Origin: Saccharospirillum sp.
GTDB lineage: Bacteria > Pseudomonadota > Gammaproteobacteria > Pseudomonadales > Natronospirillaceae
Assembly (NCBI GenBank): GCA_022565595.1
Contig: JAIUML010000015.1
Location: forward strand, 38,167-102,166
DNA: 64,000 nt
Direction of reading: 5' to 3'
The position numbers and the translations under genes are program-made. The notes below the pieces were generated by a model. The model worked only from the letters and a program-made list of their open reading frames with translations. It ran no database searches and was not told the origin of the DNA. Of this stretch, positions 18,923 through 27,593 are shown piece after piece; within the stretch, counting starts at the first letter, position 1; each line of letters opens with the position of its first letter.

Positions 18923-18956
18923 CAATCACCCCTTTGGGCTAACCCTTCTCTCACCC
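18923..18956 (+). promoter_or_regulatory. putative operator, full copy 3
   Basis: CAATCACCC, CTTT, GGGCTAACCC, TTCT, CTCACCC. The palindrome is the exact reverse complement of the other two, and block spacing is identical. Outside this element the 18734-19045 region does not resemble the two duplicated regions, so conservation here is informative. It lies 90 bp before the response regulator start. Confidence 0.65.
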
Positions 18957-19045
18957 CCAATATGTTATTGTTATCAACAGCAGGTGTGAGATAGATTCTG
19001 TTAAAGTTGTCAGCGAACGTAATTCTCGATTATCAGGAGCCTGGA

Positions 19046-19696
19046 ATGCAGAAAGTATTTATTGTCGAAGACCATCTGGAAACCAGGGAATGGCTGGTGT
19101 CGATCGTAAAAGAGTCTTTTGATAACCCGGACATCGCCGAAGCAGGTACCGTAGAGAAGAGCTATCGTTGGTTGGAGCAGAACACCCCTTCGTTAACACT
19201 GGTAGATCTAAGCCTGCCCGATGGTAACGGCCTTGACCTGATCAAGTACTTAAATGAGCATTTCCCGGAAAATTACATCGTTGTTACTACCATCTTCGAT
19301 GACGATCGCCATTTGTTTAACGCCTTGCGCGCTGGTGCCAGCGGTTACTTGTTGAAGGATCAGCCGCGCCGCTCCATGGTCGAGAGCCTGTCCGGCATCA
19401 TGTCCGGTAAGCCGCCGCTCAGTCCGGCCATTGCTCGGCGCATGCTGAGGCATTTTCAGCAGGATAGTGGTGCGAGCAAGGAAACGCCGTTGTCAGAGCG
19501 TGAGGCCGAGGTTTTAACCTTGCTGGCAAAGGGCATGGGTCGTAATGATATTGCAGACTTGTTGGAGGTTTCTGTTAATACGGCCGCCAGCCATATCAAA
19601 TCGATCTATCGCAAACTGAATGTATCCGGAAGAGCAGAGGCGACTCTGCAGGCGGTCAAGATGGGTCTGGTATCGAGCAATATAAAAAATAGATGA
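19046..19696 (+). CDS. NarL/FixJ-type response regulator
   Basis: Cytoplasmic two-component response regulator of 216 residues. The start at 19046 has AGGAGCCTGGA upstream; the longer frame begins without a ribosome site. The receiver domain has the acidic pair in IVEDH, phosphoacceptor Asp54 (LVDLSLPDG), the Thr of VVTTIF and Lys of YLLKDQ. Residues about 148-210 are a LuxR-type helix-turn-helix (LSEREAEVLTLLAKGMGRND, then ASHIKSIYRKLNVSGRAEA). It overlaps the kinase gene by 4 bp (ATGA), so the two are translationally coupled. Likely targets are the neighbouring lipoprotein promoters carrying the shared element, including its own. Confidence 0.93.
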   Translation: MQKVFIVEDHLETREWLVSIVKESFDNPDIAEAGTVEKSYRWLEQNTPSLTLVDLSLPDGNGLDLIKYLNEHFPENYIVVTTIFDDDRHLFNALRAGASGYLLKDQPRRSMVESLSGIMSGKPPLSPAIARRMLRHFQQDSGASKETPLSEREAEVLTLLAKGMGRNDIADLLEVSVNTAASHIKSIYRKLNVSGRAEATLQAVKMGLVSSNIKNR

Positions 19697-21882
19697 GACC
19701 CATTTTTTCTTCACTAAAAACGATGAAACCACTGGCCCCAGTTCCCGCCATGTTGCTGGGTATGGTTGTTTCGATGGTACTGGTCGTATTGGCCGCTTCC
19801 TATGCGGTTTCCCATCCCTGGCTTGGCCTATCGTTCGATTACGATGAAGTCAGTCAGCGCCCCTTGATTACCCGGGTGCACCGTTCAGATCTGGCTTCGC
19901 ATCTGAACGAAGGCGATATCATTCGCTCAATCAAGAGCAAGGATCGCCTCCGGGAGGTCTACCTCTTTGGTTTTGTCCCGGGTATTGAGCCACCAAGTTT
20001 TGCCACTTTTCAGGAGCACAACGATTATCTGGCTCGAGAAGATTCGATTGCCAGGATATTGGCTGGTAACGACGTGCTGTTTGAGCTTCAAAATGGCAGG
20101 TCGGTATCCGTTAGCCTGCTGGAAAGCCGACCCCTGTCGAGCCTGCCTTATGAGTTCTGGCTGTTTAACCTCTTTGGTTTGCTGGCATGGAGCATCGGGC
20201 TCGCGGTGTTTGCTGTACGACCTGCCATTGTTGCAGCAAGGCTGCTTGCGTTGTCCGGGTTCGGGTTTTACCTGGCCACCTTGTTCAACAGCATTTATTT
20301 GAGCCGAGAGTTTGCCTTGCCGCAACAAGAGTTTTTGGTCTTGTCGAGGCTTAATCATTTCGGTTTAAGCGTCATGCTGTTCGCCCTGCTGGCATTGATG
20401 GCTTATTTTCCGAGAAGGATCAGTCGTTTCTCGCCTTTGTGGGTGATCTTTCCAGTCGGCATTGTTATTCAATTGAATGAGTGGCAGCAGTGGTTCCAGT
20501 GGCCAGTGCATGCCTACTACCTTCCGATCTTTATTCTTTATATGGCAGGCGTCGGTGTGGCCATCTATCAGTGGCGGCTGTCTCGCTCTAATCCACTGGA
20601 TAGAGCGGCATTGAAGTGGATGTTGCTGGCCATTTTTATCATTATGGGATTAGGCCTGTCGATCTACTTTGTACCCATTGCACTGGTCGGCACTGAGATA
20701 TTCCCGCAATGGGCAATGGTGGGCATTGCATCGCTCCTCTATATTGGTTTCGCCTTTGGCATTGTGCGCTATCGGCTCTTTGACGTTCAGCGTTGGTGGT
20801 TGAAAGTCTGGGGCTGGTTTCTGGTGGGTCTCGCCATTGTGGGTCTCGACTTGTTGATGATCCTGGTGCTGAAGGTTCAGCCCCTCGTCGCCTTGAGTGT
20901 GGCCGTTATTTCTATAGGCTGGATTTACTTTCCGATTCGCCAGGTATTGCTTAATCGACTGGCCCGGCTGACCGGGACGGATGATCATCGGCTTGTCGAT
21001 CAGGTCGAAGCCATGGCTCAAACCATCCCGGGGCGGGATTCGAACAGTCGGTGGCAGCAAGTCCTCGTTAACCAGTTTTCACCTGCTGGCGTTGACTATG
21101 ATGAAGAAGTCGTTGATGCAGTTCATCTAGAGCACAATGGTGCAGTGATGGCGGTGCCATTGGTAGCCGGTGTCGGTACGCTCAGGTTGACTTACCCGGA
21201 TTATGGACGGCGACTGTTCTCATTGTCGGATGTCGACTACGTGCAAAGCCTGTTGCAGATTTCAAGGCGAATTCTGGCGGTTCATGAGGTTGAAATACAG
21301 GCGGTCAAAGAGGAGCGGCAACGCATTGTGCGGGATTTGCACGATGATGTTGGCGGGCATCTATTAACCTTGCTCAGGCAAGCCCCTTCCGAAAGTTACG
21401 AGAAACTTACTCGTAATGCGCTTCAGGCCTTGCGTGAAGCCATGAAGGCCATGGATAGCCAGGCTCAACAACGCTTGATCGATTGCCTGGAGGATTGGCG
21501 TGTGGAGCTTGAGCAACGGGTGAATGACCACCGAATCAATTTATTGTGGCGCCTTAAAGTCGCGGATTCTGATACTGAAATCAGCGTCCGGCAGGCCATC
21601 AATATTGGCAGAATACTGTCCGAAAGTGTGAGCAACGCACTGCAGCATGCACAGCCTAGCTACATCATAGTGCAAACAGAGGTGAGTGACACCGCCATAA
21701 CAATGCGTATCGAAAACGATGGAGTGGCGGCCGTCCCCGAGGGCAGGAGTGTCGACAGAGGGCGAGGATTGAACAATATGTTGACTCGCGCCACAGAGTT
21801 GGGAGGCAAGTTCGATTTCAGTGAAAAAAGGGGGGTGGCAAAGGCTTACGCCATTTTGCCATTAGCGCAGGTGAATGACTAA
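19693..21882 (+). CDS. multi-pass membrane sensor histidine kinase (NarL-type partner)
   Basis: 729-residue kinase of the HisKA_3 type. One TM helix at about residues 18-40 is followed by an extracytoplasmic PDZ-like segment (about 45-140; SQRPLITRVHRSDLASHLNE, then GDIIRSI). Some eight to nine further hydrophobic segments lie between about 150 and 410. The phospho-acceptor is His550 in RDLHDDVGGH; a HATPase domain follows with N-box SESVSNALQHA, IENDGVA and GRGLNNM. The PDZ-like input plus many TM helices suggests sensing of an envelope or membrane signal; the ligand is unknown. The gene overlaps the regulator by 4 bp and the convergent AraC gene by 4 bp. Confidence 0.9.
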   Translation: MRPIFSSLKTMKPLAPVPAMLLGMVVSMVLVVLAASYAVSHPWLGLSFDYDEVSQRPLITRVHRSDLASHLNEGDIIRSIKSKDRLREVYLFGFVPGIEPPSFATFQEHNDYLAREDSIARILAGNDVLFELQNGRSVSVSLLESRPLSSLPYEFWLFNLFGLLAWSIGLAVFAVRPAIVAARLLALSGFGFYLATLFNSIYLSREFALPQQEFLVLSRLNHFGLSVMLFALLALMAYFPRRISRFSPLWVIFPVGIVIQLNEWQQWFQWPVHAYYLPIFILYMAGVGVAIYQWRLSRSNPLDRAALKWMLLAIFIIMGLGLSIYFVPIALVGTEIFPQWAMVGIASLLYIGFAFGIVRYRLFDVQRWWLKVWGWFLVGLAIVGLDLLMILVLKVQPLVALSVAVISIGWIYFPIRQVLLNRLARLTGTDDHRLVDQVEAMAQTIPGRDSNSRWQQVLVNQFSPAGVDYDEEVVDAVHLEHNGAVMAVPLVAGVGTLRLTYPDYGRRLFSLSDVDYVQSLLQISRRILAVHEVEIQAVKEERQRIVRDLHDDVGGHLLTLLRQAPSESYEKLTRNALQALREAMKAMDSQAQQRLIDCLEDWRVELEQRVNDHRINLLWRLKVADSDTEISVRQAINIGRILSESVSNALQHAQPSYIIVQTEVSDTAITMRIENDGVAAVPEGRSVDRGRGLNNMLTRATELGGKFDFSEKRGVAKAYAILPLAQVND

Positions 21883-22853
21883 TCGCAGCGGTGGCGCCGC
21901 TCCTGATTCTCCTGTGTCAGCTGGCGCGCCTCGCTCGGCGTACATTGATACTTTCTCTTGAACGCTCGGTTGAACCATGACAAATCCTCAAAGCCGCTGT
22001 CCAGCGCAATGGCGCTGATGGTAATGTGGCGCAGGCGAGTGTCGGTCAGAAATTGGTATGCACGTTCCAGTCGCTGGTCCAATACATAGTCCGAGAAACG
22101 GCAATGTTCGTCGGCAAATAATGCTCTCAAGTATCGTTCAGAAATTTGATGTTGTTTGGCAACCAGGCCGGCATTGAGCTGGGGTTGCGTCAAATTGTGT
22201 TGAATGTATTGCTTGATTGACCCTAAGCGCGCGGAGCGCACACCTCGCTGATTCGCCAGGTGCCTGGCATCGGGGGTGCCGCCCAGGAGATTGACGAACA
22301 GGTCAGTCAGATGTGTTGAAGACATGGTTTCAAGCTCAGCAGGCAGTTCTCGTTCTTCTCTCGTCAGGCTGTAGGCATAGTGGGTGAGTAAACCCAGAGC
22401 GGGGGTGTCGGGTAAGGCCTGCTTCAGTTTTCTGTCCAGATTAAGGATGGCGCCTTCCAGGCGCCGTCTGGGCAAGACGATGTCTATGCCCTGGTGAGAA
22501 GGAAGGGCCGTGCCGGCGCAATCGGTCGGGGTCAAGAAGGCACAGCCAGGCCCGTAACTGACCGTGCCCATGCCCTCCATGGTAATCTCGGTTTGCCCTG
22601 CGGTATTGATGTAGAGCGCAATATTTTCAGCGTCGTTTCTGGCTTGAGATCGGGATTTTTCAACCTTGACCGCTGAGCGTTTGACGGCAGCTATGCTGAC
22701 GTCAGGCAAAAAATTGAAGCGCCCATGGGCTTCGAACGTTGTCTGATTGAGGGGTTTGATCGTCACCGGCGACACTGCGGAGTAACAGGCCTCGGCCAAT
22801 TCAATTCGTTCTTCCTCTGGGATCTCGTCGGTTGAAAAGTACAGCGAAGTCAT
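21879..22853 (-). CDS. AraC-family transcriptional regulator
   Basis: 324 residues. The N-terminal about 200 residues resemble the AraC_binding_2 sensor domain of FeaR-like regulators (ALYINTAGQTEITMEG, then GPGCAFLTPTDCAG). The C-terminal AraC helix-turn-helix pair is clear: KQHQISERYLRALFADEHCR and ISAIALDSGFEDLSWFNRAF ending CTPSEARQ. Its target is not evident; no catabolic operon is adjacent. The 3' end overlaps the kinase gene tail-to-tail by 4 bp. Confidence 0.88.
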   Translation of the reverse strand: MTSLYFSTDEIPEEERIELAEACYSAVSPVTIKPLNQTTFEAHGRFNFLPDVSIAAVKRSAVKVEKSRSQARNDAENIALYINTAGQTEITMEGMGTVSYGPGCAFLTPTDCAGTALPSHQGIDIVLPRRRLEGAILNLDRKLKQALPDTPALGLLTHYAYSLTREERELPAELETMSSTHLTDLFVNLLGGTPDARHLANQRGVRSARLGSIKQYIQHNLTQPQLNAGLVAKQHQISERYLRALFADEHCRFSDYVLDQRLERAYQFLTDTRLRHITISAIALDSGFEDLSWFNRAFKRKYQCTPSEARQLTQENQERRHRCD

Positions 22854-22966
22854 TCCATCGTCCCTATTAGGGCGGATACGGCGTCAAGAAGTTGCCATCA
22901 AGTCTGACGCCGAAAGCTCAAGTTCAGGATATTTACTCTTTTTATCATCTTGGGCGATCGAGGTGT

Positions 22967-23013
22967 AAAAAAATGCACCTTGTGTGATCACTATACGTGA
23001 ATAGACAAGGTGC
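22967..23013 (-). terminator. terminator-like long hairpin after pspF
   Basis: GCACCTTGT / ACAAGGTGC, 9-bp stem with a 21-nt loop, followed on the minus strand by a run of seven T. It lies about 70 bp beyond the pspF stop. Confidence 0.6.
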
Positions 23014-23084
23014 GCATTGCTCAGGCGGCACTAAAACACTGCCTGATCGGCATAATAGTGGTGTTGCCCCGCCTATTACGTGCG

Positions 23085-24068
23085 TTACTGTGATTTCTTC
23101 AACAGGTTATGTTTGCGCAGCAGGTTACGCAATTGGTGATAACTGAGCCCCAGACTTTGCGCAGTCTGGCCCTGGTGGTGCCCGTTTGCGTCCAGCGCTT
23201 GTTGTAACAGTTCCACTTCCTTTTTGGCCATGACGTCGTTGAACTGCAGAGGCAGGTCGATGTTCGAATGCCCTAGTTTGGCAGTTTGCCAGGAGGTTTC
23301 GAACGGATCCAGTATCACCTCATCGATAGGGGTGTCGGCTCTGGCCCAACGATAGACGCTGCGCTCTACCGTATTCTTCAGTTCCCGAACATTGCCGTAG
23401 AAGGGGTGGCTCTTTAGTTTATTCAGGGCCTTCTCGGTAAAGCCAGGAAACCAGTCCCAACCCAGCTCGCTGCTCATGGCAATGGCAAAGTGCTCCGCCA
23501 GGATGCGGATGTCTTCCTGTCGTTCGCGTAGTGGCGGCACGGCCAGTACATCAAACGACAGACGGTCGAGCAGGTCGGCGCGGAAGCGATCCTGGTCGAC
23601 CAGGGCAGGCAAGTTTTCATGGGTAGCGGCGACGATGCGCACATCCACCTGCATCGGTGCCTGGCCGCCCAGGCGCTCGAATTCGCCATATTCGATCACC
23701 CGCAGCAGTTTCTCCTGTACCTGGGCCGACATGTTGCCGACTTCGTCGAGAAAGAGGGTGCCTTCGTGGGCACGCTCGAAGCGCCCCTTGTGCAAACGAT
23801 TGGCGCCGGTGAAGGCGCCCGGTTCATAGCCGAAAAGATCCGCATCGAGCAGGGTGTCGCTCAGTGCACCGCAGTTCACCTTGAGGAAAGGGTTTTGCCA
23901 GCGCGGTGAGAGGAAGTGCAGGCGCTGAGCGATCAGTTCCTTGCCGGTGCCTCGTTCACCCATGACCAGAATCGGGCGGTTCAAAGCGGCCGCCCGTGAG
24001 GTGTGGTCGAGCAATTCTGATAGGGCCGGGCTTTCGCCGATCAGCCTTTGGCTGGAGGATTCAGTCAT
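23085..24068 (-). CDS. pspF: psp operon sigma-54 activator PspF
   Basis: 327-residue bacterial enhancer-binding protein lacking an N-terminal receiver domain, as PspF does. Walker A GERGTGKE at 37-44, sigma-54 contact loop GAFTGA at 84-89, Walker B GTLFLDE at about 103-109, and a C-terminal Fis-type HTH (GQTAQSLGLSYHQLRNLLRK). It drives the divergent psp operon and is held inactive by PspA until membrane stress. The 160-bp divergent region carries matching activator sites. Confidence 0.93.
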   Translation of the reverse strand: MTESSSQRLIGESPALSELLDHTSRAAALNRPILVMGERGTGKELIAQRLHFLSPRWQNPFLKVNCGALSDTLLDADLFGYEPGAFTGANRLHKGRFERAHEGTLFLDEVGNMSAQVQEKLLRVIEYGEFERLGGQAPMQVDVRIVAATHENLPALVDQDRFRADLLDRLSFDVLAVPPLRERQEDIRILAEHFAIAMSSELGWDWFPGFTEKALNKLKSHPFYGNVRELKNTVERSVYRWARADTPIDEVILDPFETSWQTAKLGHSNIDLPLQFNDVMAKKEVELLQQALDANGHHQGQTAQSLGLSYHQLRNLLRKHNLLKKSQ

Positions 24069-24077
24069 GACTCGTAA

Positions 24078-24117
24078 TTTAGCAAAAAATGCTAAATAAA
24101 ATAGTGCTAATTGCTAA
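24078..24117 (+). promoter_or_regulatory. putative PspF upstream activating sites
   Basis: Two AT-rich sites: TTTAGCAAAAAATGCTAAA (24078-24096) and TAGTGCTAATTGCTAA (24102-24117). The second strongly resembles the E. coli PspF site style (TAGTG, AATT, GCTAA). They lie about 65-100 bp upstream of the proposed sigma-54 promoter and overlap the pspF promoter region, consistent with autoregulation. Confidence 0.65.
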
Positions 24118-24179
24118 AAATTACTCCTGACTCAGGGTTCCTTTTAAAAAAAACGATAAAAATCAAGGCGTTAAAGACC

Positions 24180-24197
24180 TGGCACAGTTCGTGGATT
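24180..24197 (+). promoter_or_regulatory. putative sigma-54 promoter of the psp operon
   Basis: TGGCAC at the -24 position, with a degenerate -12 element (GTGGATT). Placed about 35-50 bp upstream of the first gene, downstream of the PspF sites. The -12 match is imperfect. Confidence 0.55.
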
Positions 24198-24230
24198 AGC
24201 TGTCGTAGAACCATCAACAAGGAGCATGAA

Positions 24231-24386
24231 ATGTTATCAATGAATGGCAAGGTGCCGCTCTATATGGGCTTGATCACACTCAGCGCGGTCCTGGCGACCT
24301 TGACACAGCTCTGGGCCGGTATGCTGACCTTTGCAGCCGTTGCCCTGGTGTTTGAAGCGCTGAGTCAGTTGTTCCGCAATCATTAA
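24231..24386 (+). CDS. small hydrophobic protein leading the psp operon
   Basis: 51-residue protein, MLSMNGKVPLYMGLITLSAV and on, with two hydrophobic stretches (about residues 10-25 and 28-46), so probably a membrane hairpin. AAGGAG lies 6 bp upstream of the ATG at 24231, and pspA starts 16 bp after the stop. It is not PspB or PspC, both of which follow later. Position under the PspF promoter implies a role in the membrane-stress response. I do not recognise the family; PspD-like small membrane proteins are the nearest idea by size. Confidence 0.75.
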   Translation: MLSMNGKVPLYMGLITLSAVLATLTQLWAGMLTFAAVALVFEALSQLFRNH

Positions 24387-24402
24387 TTGAAGGAGAGCCG
24401 TC

Positions 24403-25089
24403 ATGGGTATCTTTTCTCGTTTGACCGATATTATCAACAGTAACCTGAACTCTCTGCTGGACCGTGCAGAGGATCCGAAAAAAATGATCCGCCTGATCAT
24501 TCAGGAAATGGAAGAAACCCTGGTTGAGGTGCGCAGCAGCTCAGCTCGGGTCATCGCCGACAAGAAAGAAGCGCAGCGCCGGCTGGGCCGCTTGCAACTG
24601 GAAGCCGGTGACTGGGAGAAAAAGGCGCGTCTGGCGCTGGAGAAGGGGCGTGAAGACCTGGCGCGAGCGGCGCTTTCCGAGAAGCAGGCGTTGCAGGATG
24701 AATACGCCCTGGTGGAGCAGGAGTTTGACGCTCTGGACGATCATCTGGCGCAATTGTCGTCCGAGATCAGCCAGTTGCAACAGAAACTGAACGACGCCAA
24801 AGCCAAGCAGAAGTCCATGCTGATGCGTCAGCAAACGGTGTCCTCGCGGCTCAAGACACGTCGTCAATTGCAAAAGGACAACCTCCAGGACGCCTTCGAG
24901 AAATTCGAGCATTACGAACGGCGCATGGATTCCATGGAAGGTGAACTGGAGTCGATGAGTCTCGGTGGCGATGACCGCAACCACCTCGCCAATGAGATCA
25001 ACAGCCTGGCGCAGGATGATGGCATCAACGCAGAACTGGATCGTCTCAAGGCCGAGATGCAACGTGACAAGTCGTCTGCGCAGGAGTAA
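24403..25089 (+). CDS. pspA: phage shock protein A
   Basis: 228 residues, almost wholly coiled coil, of the PspA/IM30 (ESCRT-III-like) family: [40 protein letters not shown]. It binds damaged inner membrane and, at rest, inhibits PspF. Very good ribosome site (GAAGGAGAG). Followed by pspB and pspC. Confidence 0.95.
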   Translation: MGIFSRLTDIINSNLNSLLDRAEDPKKMIRLIIQEMEETLVEVRSSSARVIADKKEAQRRLGRLQLEAGDWEKKARLALEKGREDLARAALSEKQALQDEYALVEQEFDALDDHLAQLSSEISQLQQKLNDAKAKQKSMLMRQQTVSSRLKTRRQLQKDNLQDAFEKFEHYERRMDSMEGELESMSLGGDDRNHLANEINSLAQDDGINAELDRLKAEMQRDKSSAQE

Positions 25090-25136
25090 TGATGACGCAC
25101 CTGCGAATGGCGAATCGATTCAACAAGGAGTAGAGC

Positions 25137-25373
25137 ATGCATTTTTTCGAGTTTCTGTTTGTGCCAAGCATTCTGTTTATGGTGGTGGTGATGCCGATCT
25201 GGATCACCCTGCATTACCGCTATAAATCGCGCCTGGCCGGTGGCCTGAGCGACGATGAACAGAAGCAGCTGGACGAACTGCTGCGTACTGTCGATACGCT
25301 CGTTGGGCGTATCGACACTTTGGAATCCATACTGGATGACAGCCAGCCCAACTGGCGTCGTCGAGCGGAATGA
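25137..25373 (+). CDS. pspB: phage shock protein B
   Basis: 78-residue inner-membrane protein: an N-terminal TM helix (about 4-24, FFEFLFVPSILFMVVVMPIW) and a cytoplasmic coiled coil (LSDDEQKQLDELLRTVDTLV). It works with PspC to release PspA from PspF under stress. AAGGAG upstream; in the psp operon. Confidence 0.93.
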   Translation: MHFFEFLFVPSILFMVVVMPIWITLHYRYKSRLAGGLSDDEQKQLDELLRTVDTLVGRIDTLESILDDSQPNWRRRAE

Positions 25374-25386
25374 CAGGAGGCTGACC

Positions 25387-25827
25387 ATGGCCAAGTATGA
25401 AGATTTTTGGGAGCGTCGCCGAAACGGTTATGGTATGAACCTCTACCGTAACAAGAAGGATGCCTGGCTGGGCGGTGTCTGCGCTGGCCTGGCGGACCAT
25501 TTCAATATAGAGCATTGGGTCGCGCGGCTGATAGCAGTGGGCGCCTTGATGTTCTTCAATTCACTGGCGTTTTTCGCCTACCTGGCAGCCTGTGTGTTGT
25601 TGGCAAAGCGCCCCAAAAAAGCAAAACGGCCGGAGACGGCTTACGATGAAGCCATTCATGCCGATCGGCCCCGGAATCTGTTTCGCTACCCCGCTAGCCC
25701 AAAGGAGCGGTTGCAGACTGCCCGCGAGCGTTTGAATGAGGTGCTGGCACGGGTCGAGAAAATGGAGCGTTACGTAACCTCTCGACGTTACGATCTGGAC
25801 AAGGAATTCTCCAAAATCCAGGACTGA
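25387..25827 (+). CDS. pspC: phage shock protein C
   Basis: 146 residues. The start at 25387 has ACAGGAGG upstream; the longer open frame overlaps pspB and lacks the family N-terminus. The PspC domain spans about residues 18-75: LYRNKKDAWLGGVCAGLADH, then a TM segment ALMFFNSLAFFAYLAACVLL. A C-terminal helical region (LQTARERLNEVLARVEKMER) follows. Inner-membrane sensor partner of PspB. Confidence 0.93.
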   Translation: MAKYEDFWERRRNGYGMNLYRNKKDAWLGGVCAGLADHFNIEHWVARLIAVGALMFFNSLAFFAYLAACVLLAKRPKKAKRPETAYDEAIHADRPRNLFRYPASPKERLQTARERLNEVLARVEKMERYVTSRRYDLDKEFSKIQD

Positions 25828-25870
25828 GCGTCTATACTGCGCCTCGGTTTCCAGAAAGAGTCTCGATACA

Positions 25871-26392
25871 GTGGCATCTTCTACAACGGGTTGGCGTGAC
25901 ACCGCGCGCCGCCCGACCTTCTGGGTGGTGTTGGTTCTGCTGCTCGGTTTCATCTATCTGCAATGGCCGACGCGGGTTCGCACACCGCCGCCCATCGACT
26001 ATATCTCGTTGGAGACACCACCCGGTGTGGTGTTGACATGGGAAGCTCAACCCGAATACCTGGCCGAGGGCGGCACTGAGGTCTGGTCGCTGTCGCGAGC
26101 GCGTATGGAGTTCCTGGTACAGCGCAGTGCCCTGAATCAACCTCTGGACCAGTTGGCGGAGCAGGCGCTGGAGAATGATCGTCGGCGCGTAGCGGGACTT
26201 GTCCGTGAGCCCCTGACATGGCAGGAGGGGCATTATCGATACAGCCTTGAGGATGTCGAAAACCGCATTCAGCACCATCGGTTATTTGAACTGGACGGAC
26301 ATTGGGTCAAGGTGTCAGCCTTGTACCGTGCCGAAAACGATGGCCATACCAGCCGGGCCGCCGTCTTCTTTGATTCCCTGTTAAAGCCTTGA
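25871..26392 (+). CDS. hypothetical single-pass membrane protein
   Basis: 173 residues with a GTG start at 25871 (cytoplasmic N-terminus MASSTTGWRDTARRPT, TM helix at about 17-31). The C-terminal domain has no motif I can name. It follows pspC by 43 bp in the same direction and may be read through from the psp operon. Next gene starts 26 bp later. Confidence 0.65.
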   Translation: MASSTTGWRDTARRPTFWVVLVLLLGFIYLQWPTRVRTPPPIDYISLETPPGVVLTWEAQPEYLAEGGTEVWSLSRARMEFLVQRSALNQPLDQLAEQALENDRRRVAGLVREPLTWQEGHYRYSLEDVENRIQHHRLFELDGHWVKVSALYRAENDGHTSRAAVFFDSLLKP

Positions 26393-26418
26393 CAGGACGC
26401 CGATACAAGGACAACACA

Positions 26419-27393
26419 ATGATTCAATGGGCAGCAGTGGGCATTGGCCATATGGCCGACCTCTTTGTAGCGGATGCGCAACATGGCCAGGGCGGCCGTT
26501 TTATTGCGGCCTATTCGCGCAACAAGGAGCGCGCCGATGCCTTTGCTCAGAAGCACAAGCTCGAACACAGTCATGATGATTTTGATGCCCTCCTGGCCGA
26601 TGACAGCATCGACGCGGTGTACATCGCCAGCCCTCATACCGCTCATGTCGGTCAAGCCATTGCGGCCCTGGAAGCCGGCAAAGCCGTACTGGTCGAGAAG
26701 CCGGTAGCCGTCAACGCCATGGAGGCCGAACGGCTGTATCAGACGGCAGAACGTTGCGGTCTCTTTTGCCAGGAAGCCCTGTGGACCCGTTTCAATCCGG
26801 TCTATCGAACCATTCTGGAGCAGGCACGCAGTGGTTTACTCGGGCGGCTGTGCCACAGCCACTCGAACTTTGGCTTTGTCGCGCCGGCAGATCCGGCCCA
26901 CAGGCTGAATAATCCAGAACTGGCCGGTGGTGCCTTGTTGGATATGGGGCTCTACCCCCTGTTATTGCCTCTCGATCTTTTTGGGGAGCCGGACAGCATT
27001 GATGGACGCGTCTCCATCGGCAGCAGCGGTGTCGATGAGTCCGCCGATCTGGTGTTGAGTTACCCCGGTGGTCAGCGCGCCGTGGTCAGTTACAGCCTGA
27101 GAAATGTGATGCCAAATCAGGCCACCATTAGTGGTATGGATGGCTGGGTGGAAATGCAAAGCCCCTGGTTTGCGCCCAATGCCGCACGCTGGCAGGTAGG
27201 CCAGGGCGCGGTGCGCTGGGAACAATACGAGCTGATCGGTCGAGGCTGGCACTACGAATTCACCGCCGCCAACCAGGCCATCGCTCGTGGCGATCTGTTC
27301 TGTAAAGAGCATAGCCAGGCCGATTCCTTGCGCCTGATGCGACTGCTGGATCGAATCAGAACCGAGTTCGGCCCGCGCTACCCCTTCGAATAG
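26419..27393 (+). CDS. Gfo/Idh/MocA-family NAD(P)-dependent oxidoreductase
   Basis: 324 residues. Start at 26419 with AAGGACAAC upstream; the longer frame uses TTG at 26389. Rossmann fold at the N-terminus (WAAVGIGHMADLFV), the family EKP motif (VLVEKPVAVNAMEAE) at about residues 93-107, and a C-terminal alpha/beta domain with the GGALLDMGLYPL signature. Likely a sugar or dihydrodiol dehydrogenase; substrate not determinable. No sugar genes nearby. Confidence 0.85.
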   Translation: MIQWAAVGIGHMADLFVADAQHGQGGRFIAAYSRNKERADAFAQKHKLEHSHDDFDALLADDSIDAVYIASPHTAHVGQAIAALEAGKAVLVEKPVAVNAMEAERLYQTAERCGLFCQEALWTRFNPVYRTILEQARSGLLGRLCHSHSNFGFVAPADPAHRLNNPELAGGALLDMGLYPLLLPLDLFGEPDSIDGRVSIGSSGVDESADLVLSYPGGQRAVVSYSLRNVMPNQATISGMDGWVEMQSPWFAPNAARWQVGQGAVRWEQYELIGRGWHYEFTAANQAIARGDLFCKEHSQADSLRLMRLLDRIRTEFGPRYPFE

Positions 27394-27593
27394 GGTGTCT
27401 CTTCAACAGAGAACGACTCTTATTTTCATTAGTCAATTTTATAGGCTGTATCGGGTCCATTAATCAGGCCTATTAGCTTGCCATAAATTTTTAATTGGCC
27501 TGACAGTGTTTCAGCGACTAGCTTATACCGAGGTCTCCGACTGGACCTGATTTCCACACCATTAAACCTACAACAGTCAAAGTGAGGTGGACT

